Positions 58,611-64,000 of a stretch of DNA of 64,000 nt are shown here, piece by piece; the stretch's first letter is position 1; every line of letters starts with the position of its first letter. The stretch lies in the NCBI RefSeq assembly GCF_001580455.1, contig NZ_CP010951.1:1736001-1800000 (forward strand), in the 5' to 3' direction. The stretch comes from Ramlibacter tataouinensis. Its GTDB lineage: Bacteria > Pseudomonadota > Gammaproteobacteria > Burkholderiales > Burkholderiaceae_C. Position numbers and translations under genes: made by a program. Below the pieces are notes generated by a model that did not search any database, was not told the origin of the DNA, and saw only the letters and a list, made by a program, of their open reading frames with translations.

Positions 58611-60074
58611 TCAATAGCCTTCCGGAGCGCGCAAGTGGAAATCGGTGGCCTGCTGGAACCGGTGCGCCGCGTTCAGCAACTTGCCCTCGGCGAAGTAGTT
58701 GCCCAGCAGCTGCAGGCCCACCGGCATGCCGCCGGCACCAAAGCCGCAGGGCACGCTCATGCCGGGCAGGCCGGCCAGCGACCCGGGCAGGGTGAAGATG
58801 TCGGCCAGGTAGTCGGCCAGCGGATCGCTGCCGTGCTCGCCCAACTTCCAGGCCACCGTGGGCGCCACCGGGCCGGCGATCAGGTCGCACTGCTGGAACG
58901 CCTGCTGGAAGTCGTCGGCGATCATGCGGCGGATCTTCTGCGCCTGCAGGTAGTAGGCGTCGTAGTAGCCGTGCGACAGCACGTAGGTGCCGATCATGAT
59001 GCGGCGCTTGACCTCGTCGCCGAAGCCTTCGGCGCGGGTCTTCTTGTACATGTCGAGCAGGTCGCTGTAGTCCTTGGCGCGGTGGCCGAACTTCACGCCG
59101 TCGAAACGCGACAGGTTGGACGAAGCCTCGGCCGGGGCGATGATGTAGTAGACGGGAATCGCCAGCTCGGTGCGCGGCAGCGACACTTCCACCAGCGTCG
59201 CGCCCAGCTTTTCGTATTCCTTGAGCGCGCCATCGATGGCGGCGCGCACGTCGGCCGCCAGGCCCTCGCCGAAGAACTCCTTGGGCACGCCGATGCGCAG
59301 GCCCGCGATGGAGCCCTCCAGCGCTTTCGTGAAATCCTCAGCCGGCAGGTCCAGCGAGGTCGAATCGCGGTCCGGATCCGGGCCGCAGATCGCCGACAGC
59401 AGCAGCGCGCAGTCCTCGGCGCTGCGCGCCATCGGCCCGGCCTGGTCCAGGCTGGAGGCGAAGGCGATCATGCCGTAGCGCGAGGCGCGGCCGTAAGTCG
59501 GCTTGATGCCGGTGATGCCGCAGAACGACGCCGGCTGGCGGATCGAGCCGCCGGTATCGGTGCCGGTGGCCGCCGGCGCCAGGCGCGCCGCCACCGCCAC
59601 GGCGCTGCCGCCCGACGAGCCGCCCGGGATCCGGCTCAGGTCCCAGGGGTTCCTGGCCGGCAGGTAGGCCGAGTTCTCGTTGGACGAGCCCATGGCGAAC
59701 TCATCGCAATTGAGCTTGCCCAGCGACACGCAGCCGGCGGCGGCCAGCCGGCTGACCACCGTCGCGTCAAAGGGCGAGCGGTAGCCCTCCAGCATCTTCG
59801 AGCCGGCCGTGCTGGCGAAGTCCTTGGTTACAAAGATGTCCTTGTGGGCGATGGGCACGCCCAGCAGCGGCGCCGTGTCGCCGGCGGCGAGGCGCTGGTC
59901 GGCCGCCTGGGCCTGGGCCAGCGTCACCTCCTCGTCGACCGCCAGGTAGGCGCCCAGCGCCCCGTGTTTCGCGCCGCGCGCCAGGAAGTGGCGCGCCGCT
60001 TCGGTGGCGGACACCTTGCCGCCGCGCAGTTCGGTGGCCAGTTGCGCCACCGTCAGTTCATGCAATGCCGCCAT
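58611..60074 (-). CDS. gatA: Asp-tRNA(Asn)/Glu-tRNA(Gln) amidotransferase subunit A
   Basis: A 487-residue amidase-signature enzyme that hydrolyses glutamine and passes ammonia to GatB. The Ser-cisSer-Lys triad is visible as Lys78 (GVPIAHKDIFVT), Ser153 (IPGGSSGGSAVAVAA) and Ser177 (GTDTGGSIRQPASFCG). The FCGITGIKPTYGRASRYGMIAFASSLDQAGP stretch (in two parts, residues 187-217) is diagnostic of GatA. The C-terminus is intact. It lies 1 bp after gatC and 1 bp before gatB. Supplies Gln- and/or Asn-tRNA where the matching synthetase is missing. Confidence 0.97.
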   Translation of the reverse strand: MAALHELTVAQLATELRGGKVSATEAARHFLARGAKHGALGAYLAVDEEVTLAQAQAADQRLAAGDTAPLLGVPIAHKDIFVTKDFASTAGSKMLEGYRSPFDATVVSRLAAAGCVSLGKLNCDEFAMGSSNENSAYLPARNPWDLSRIPGGSSGGSAVAVAARLAPAATGTDTGGSIRQPASFCGITGIKPTYGRASRYGMIAFASSLDQAGPMARSAEDCALLLSAICGPDPDRDSTSLDLPAEDFTKALEGSIAGLRIGVPKEFFGEGLAADVRAAIDGALKEYEKLGATLVEVSLPRTELAIPVYYIIAPAEASSNLSRFDGVKFGHRAKDYSDLLDMYKKTRAEGFGDEVKRRIMIGTYVLSHGYYDAYYLQAQKIRRMIADDFQQAFQQCDLIAGPVAPTVAWKLGEHGSDPLADYLADIFTLPGSLAGLPGMSVPCGFGAGGMPVGLQLLGNYFAEGKLLNAAHRFQQATDFHLRAPEGY

Positions 60075-60075
60075 C

Positions 60076-60375
60076 TCACTCGATCACTTTGGGTACCAGG
60101 AACAGGCCGCGCTCCACCGCCGGGGCGCTGCGCTGGTTCGCTTCGCGCTGGTCGGGCTCGCTGGCGGCATCCTCGCGCAGGCGCAGCGCCACCTCGCGCA
60201 CCGTGGCCACCGGATGCGGCAGCGGTTCCACGCCGGCGGTGTCGACGGCGCGCATCTTTTCCACGATGTCGAAAAAGCCGTTGATCTGGGATTGCATGCG
60301 CTGGCTCTCGTCGGGATCGAGTTCCAGCCGCGCGAGGTGCGCGATGCGGGCGATGTCTTGGGCGGTGAGCGCCAT
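60076..60375 (-). CDS. gatC: Asp-tRNA(Asn)/Glu-tRNA(Gln) amidotransferase subunit C
   Basis: A 99-residue structural subunit that wraps around GatA and stabilises the complex. The family pattern is present: ALTAQDIARIAHLARLEL, then FFDIVEKMRAVDTAGVEPLPHP, then REANQRSAPAVERGLFLVPKV. I chose the ATG at 60375 because the length is then typical; a further in-frame ATG at 60402 would add nine residues (PGFYEPSA). It is the first gene of gatCAB and is divergent from mreB across 231 bp. Confidence 0.96.
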   Translation of the reverse strand: MALTAQDIARIAHLARLELDPDESQRMQSQINGFFDIVEKMRAVDTAGVEPLPHPVATVREVALRLREDAASEPDQREANQRSAPAVERGLFLVPKVIE

Positions 60376-60606
60376 GGCGGAAGGTTCGTAAAAACCGGGC
60401 ATGTAACACCCGGCCTGTAACGGGAAAAGTTGGCCCTTTTCGGGCCGATGCTCAACAGGGGATCAGGTATTATCCCGCCTTTGATGCAGGGGCCCCGAAA
60501 CGGGCGGTATTTGCAGTTAAACAGCGGGCTTCTTGGCCCGCGCCAACATTGATCACAGCGGGCCGGCGACACAAGGGGCCGCCGCGTTGCGCGAGAGGAC
60601 TTTCCG
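60376..60606. promoter_or_regulatory. divergent gatCAB/mreB upstream region
   Basis: This 231-bp gap carries both start regions. A candidate mreB -10, TATTAT, lies near 60465 without a good -35. A candidate gatC promoter on the minus strand reads TTGAGC-18 bp-AACTTT. A small hairpin (GCGGGC-TTCTTG-GCCCGC, around 60527-60544) lies in the mreB leader, and GAGAGGA serves as ribosome-binding site before the ATG. The calls are weak except for the ribosome-binding site. Confidence 0.4.
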
Positions 60607-61650
<1,044 letters not shown>

Positions 61651-61658
61651 GATTTGTT

Positions 61659-61745
61659 GTTCCCTCTCCCTTTTGAAAGAGGGTCGGGGTGAGGGCATAC
61701 TTGGCGTGCCCCTCGCCCCAGCCCTACTCCCTAATGGGTGAGGGG
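61659..61745. repeat. palindromic repeat block in the mreB-mreC gap
   Basis: 61659-61695 is a copy of the CCCTCACCCC...GAGAGGG repeat seen at 14093-14128, in opposite orientation, with its own hairpin (CCCTCT/AGAGGG). A second hairpin follows at about 61709-61745 (CCCCTCGCCCCA / TGGGTGAGGGG). It ends 11 bp before the mreC ATG. It could reduce readthrough into mreCD or change mRNA decay. Confidence 0.55.
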
Positions 61746-61756
61746 GCTTGAATTCC

Positions 61757-62680
61757 ATGCCACTCGGCACGCTCGACCGGACCCCGCCGCCCTTCTTCAA
61801 GCAAGGGCCCTCTGCGCTGTCCAAGCTGATGGTTTTCTCCGCCATCGCCCTGTTCCTGATGGTGGCCGACACGCGTTTCCGGGTGTCGCAGCCGCTGCGC
61901 GCCGGCGTGGCCACCGTGCTGTATCCGCTGCAGTGGCTGGCCCTGCGCCCGGTGCTGGCGGTGCGCTACGGGGCCGAGTACTTCGAGACGCTTCGCAGCG
62001 CGCAGGCCAGCGAGGCCCAGGCCCGCCAGAAGCTCGCCCAGCAGTCGCTGCGCGCCAACCAGGTCGATGAGCTCGCGCTGGAGAACGAGCGGCTGCGCAA
62101 GCTGCTCCAGCTGCGCGAGCGGACCGGCACGGCGGCGATGGCGGCGGAAGTGCTGTATGAGGCCGCCGACCCCTACACCCGCAAGGTGATCATCGACAAG
62201 GGCCTGGCCCAGGGCGTGCAGCCGGGCTCGCCGGTGATCGACGAATCGGGCGTGCTCGGCCAGGTGACGCGGGTGCACCCGCTGGTGAGCGAAGTGACGC
62301 TGCTGACCGACCGCGGGCATGCGATCCCGGTGCTCAACACCCGCACCGGCGCGCGCAGCGTCGCCTATGGCGATCCCTCGGCGCACGGCGGCTCGCTGGA
62401 ACTGCGCTTCATGGCGGGCAACGCCGACGTCCAACCGGGCGACCTGCTCACCACCAGCGGCGTCGACGGCGTCTACCCGCCGGGGCTGCCGGTGGCCAAG
62501 GTCCAGAAGGTCGAGCGGCGCGCCGATTCGGGCTTCGCCCGCATCGATTGCGTGCCACAGGCGCTGGTGGACGGCGCGCGCCATGTGATGGTGCTGGCCA
62601 GCCTGAACCAGAGCGTGCCGGCGCGGCCCGCGCCCGAGGATTCGGCGCCCGGCACCGCCGGGAAGAAGGCGAAGAAGTGA
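61757..62680 (+). CDS. mreC: rod shape-determining protein MreC
   Basis: A 307-residue periplasmic protein anchored by one N-terminal helix (KLMVFSAIALFLMVADTRFRV), followed by a coiled coil (ASEAQARQKLAQQSLRANQVDELALENERLRKLL, residues about 78-112) and two beta domains (AAEVLYEAADPYTRKVIIDKG, TDRGHAIPVLNTRTGARSV, GDLLTTSGVDGVYPPGLPVAKV). It scaffolds PBP2 and the elongasome. The ATG at 61757 follows a repeat block and has no strong ribosome-binding site (AATTCC precedes it), so expression may depend on coupling or on a weak site. It is followed by mreD after 73 bp. Confidence 0.96.
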   Translation: MPLGTLDRTPPPFFKQGPSALSKLMVFSAIALFLMVADTRFRVSQPLRAGVATVLYPLQWLALRPVLAVRYGAEYFETLRSAQASEAQARQKLAQQSLRANQVDELALENERLRKLLQLRERTGTAAMAAEVLYEAADPYTRKVIIDKGLAQGVQPGSPVIDESGVLGQVTRVHPLVSEVTLLTDRGHAIPVLNTRTGARSVAYGDPSAHGGSLELRFMAGNADVQPGDLLTTSGVDGVYPPGLPVAKVQKVERRADSGFARIDCVPQALVDGARHVMVLASLNQSVPARPAPEDSAPGTAGKKAKK

Positions 62681-62753
62681 TGGCAACGCTCAACAAGCCC
62701 CTCGCGGGACCGCCCTCACGGGGGGTCATTCAGTGTCGCCTGGAGGCTCGGCC

Positions 62754-63272
62754 ATGATCATGCGCCCGGGCCAGCCGCTGCTGCTGCCGGCCAACCCGCT
62801 GTTCATCTGGGGAAGCCTGTTCGTCGCCCTGATGGTGAACATGCTGCCGCTCGGCCGCACGCCCTGGATGCCCGACCTGCTGGCGCTGGTGCTGGTCTTC
62901 TGGAGCGTGCACCAGCCCCTGCGCGTGGGCATCGGCGCGGCCTTCGTGTTCGGCCTGGCAATGGACGTGCACCAGGCGGCGCTGCTCGGGCAGCATGCGC
63001 TGGCCTACACAGCGTTGACCTTCTTCGCCATCACCATCCATCGCCGCCTGCTGTGGTTCACCGTGCCCTCGCAGGCGGTGCAGGTGTTCCCGCTGTTCGC
63101 CGCGGCGCACCTGATCGAGCTGGCGATCCGGATGATCGCCGGCGGCGTCTTCCCCGGCTGGGAGGTGGTGCTGGCCCCGGTGCTCGAAGGCCTGCTGTGG
63201 CCGGTGGTCAGCGTGATCCTGCTGGCGCCGCAGCGCCGCGCACCCGACCCGGACGAGAACAGACCCCTTTAG
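62754..63272 (+). CDS. mreD: rod shape-determining protein MreD
   Basis: A 172-residue integral membrane protein with five or so helices: NPLFIWGSLFVALMVNMLPLG, WMPDLLALVLVFWSVHQPLRVGIGAAFVFGLAMDV (two segments, residues about 37-70), ALAYTALTFFAITIHRRLLWF and VVSVILLAP. It supports MreC and PBP2 in side-wall growth. The start is supported by GGAGG six to seven bases upstream; an earlier in-frame start would put a short Gly/Ser leader before it. The gap to mreC is 73 bp and to mrdA 7 bp. Confidence 0.93.
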   Translation: MIMRPGQPLLLPANPLFIWGSLFVALMVNMLPLGRTPWMPDLLALVLVFWSVHQPLRVGIGAAFVFGLAMDVHQAALLGQHALAYTALTFFAITIHRRLLWFTVPSQAVQVFPLFAAAHLIELAIRMIAGGVFPGWEVVLAPVLEGLLWPVVSVILLAPQRRAPDPDENRPL

Positions 63273-63279
63273 GTCGTCC

Positions 63280-64000
63280 ATGACCGAGCTCAGAAACGTC
63301 GAAGCCGACCTGTCGCGATTTCGCCTGCGGGTGTTCGCGGCCAGTCTGGTGGTGGTGGTGTGCTTCCTGCTGCTGGCCACGCGCCTGCTTTACCTGCAGG
63401 TGTACCGGCATGCCGACCTGAGCGAGCAGGCAGAGAACAACCGCACGGCGGTCGTGCCGGTGGTGCCCAACCGCGGCCTGATCCTGGACCGCAACGGCGT
63501 GATCCTGGCCACCAACTATTCGGCCTACACGCTGGAGATCATGCCCGCGCGCCTGTCCATGCCGCTGGACAAGGCGATCGAAGAGCTGTCCAAGGTGATC
63601 GACATCCAGCCGCGCGACAAGCGCCGGTTCAAGAAGCTCATGGAGGAGACCAAGAGCTTCGACTCGCTGCCGATCCGAAGCCGCCTGACCGACGAGGAGG
63701 TCGCCCGCTTCGCCGCGCACGGCTGGCGCTTCCCCGGCGTGGAGATCAAGGCGCGGCTGTTCCGCAACTACCCCTTCGGCGAGCTCGCCAGCCATGTGAT
63801 CGGTTACATCGGCCGCGTCAACCAGACCGAGAAGAAGGCGATGGAGGACTGGCCCGAGGACCAGCAGGCCAACTACCGCGGCACCGAGTACATCGGCAAG
63901 CTCGGCATCGAGCAAAGCTACGAGGAGCAGCTGCATGGCGTCACCGGTGTCGAGCATGTGGAAACCTCGGCCGGCGGCCGGGCGATCCGCAAGCTGGCCA
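63280..64000 (+). CDS. mrdA: penicillin-binding protein 2, 5' part (cut by window end)
   Basis: The first 240 residues of the elongasome transpeptidase PBP2. An N-terminal membrane anchor (FRLRVFAASLVVVVCFLLLA) precedes the pedestal/dimerisation domain: TRLLYLQVYRHADLSEQAENNR, then VPNRGLILDRNGVILATN (conserved RG.I.DRNG motif), FPGVEIKARLFRNYPFGELASHVIGYIGR and GTEYIGKLGIEQSYEEQLHG. The catalytic Ser-x-x-Lys part lies beyond the window. The ATG follows the mreD stop by 7 bp. The mreBCD-mrdA order is the standard one and rodA would be expected next. Confidence 0.96.
   Translation, partial: MTELRNVEADLSRFRLRVFAASLVVVVCFLLLATRLLYLQVYRHADLSEQAENNRTAVVPVVPNRGLILDRNGVILATNYSAYTLEIMPARLSMPLDKAIEELSKVIDIQPRDKRRFKKLMEETKSFDSLPIRSRLTDEEVARFAAHGWRFPGVEIKARLFRNYPFGELASHVIGYIGRVNQTEKKAMEDWPEDQQANYRGTEYIGKLGIEQSYEEQLHGVTGVEHVETSAGGRAIRKLA

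Overview
The window is about 70% G+C and densely coded on both strands. Gene content and order point to a betaproteobacterium of the Burkholderiales, most likely Comamonadaceae (Ramlibacter/Variovorax-like). The signs are gatCAB next to mreBCD-mrdA, a PP0621 protein and ccsA-like gene in front of pilSR-ampD, a lysine/alanine-rich histone H1-like protein, a long NrdA, and several short palindromic intergenic repeats. The family is inferred from gene order and protein style; the genus is a guess. No tRNA, rRNA, CRISPR array, transposase or phage gene was recognised, and no gene-free stretch exceeds 300 bases.

Layout. 1-5.2 kb: the end of a LysR regulator, then minus-strand genes for two GNAT acetyltransferases, a small membrane protein, a GFA-like zinc protein, a VOC protein, an SrkA-type kinase and a Ser/Thr kinase-universal stress protein fusion. 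5.2-5.5 kb: a non-coding element made of nested palindromes. 5.5-14.1 kb: a metallophosphoesterase, a LysR regulator divergent from glutaryl-CoA dehydrogenase, a DUF2855 protein, the ohrR-ohr peroxide module, a crotonase, a GMC oxidoreductase and a hemerythrin-like protein. 14.1-20.2 kb: a NodIJ-like ABC exporter coupled to two PNPOx-fold proteins (one carrying GAF and winged-helix-like regions), followed by a molybdenum hydroxylase large subunit without its small subunits. 20.4-30.4 kb: psd, amn, a small conserved protein, tandem FecR/DUF6600 secreted proteins, an MCE lipid-transport module without an ATPase, and the histone-like gene.

30.5-41.3 kb: nrdA-nrdB with a promoter that fits a paired NrdR-box operator, then ampD, pilR, pilS, a PP0621 protein and a ccsA-like gene on the minus strand, and ffh divergent from them. 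41.3-52.3 kb: a secreted serine protease, miaB, a GlsB-type membrane protein, an asparaginase II homologue, a Mut7-C protein, an HMCES/YedK protein, an AEC transporter, the Rep helicase, and xth and pyrE with overlapping divergent start codons. 52.3-57.1 kb: a DUF4124 protein, an AraC regulator, a ceramidase-like PKD lipoprotein and a DUF6151 protein. 57.1-64 kb: gatCAB on the minus strand and mreB-mreC-mreD-mrdA (PBP2, cut by the window end) on the plus strand.

How they work together. Housekeeping modules cover amidated tRNA synthesis (gatCAB), rod-shape morphogenesis (mre/mrd), dNTP supply (nrd), membrane protein targeting (ffh), phospholipid synthesis (psd), pyrimidine synthesis (pyrE) and DNA repair (xth, rep, yedK). 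Accessory modules deal with peroxide stress, glutaryl-CoA breakdown, signalling kinases, envelope lipid transport and the uncharacterised exporter/PNPOx/molybdenum hydroxylase block, which is the most interesting uncharacterised locus here.
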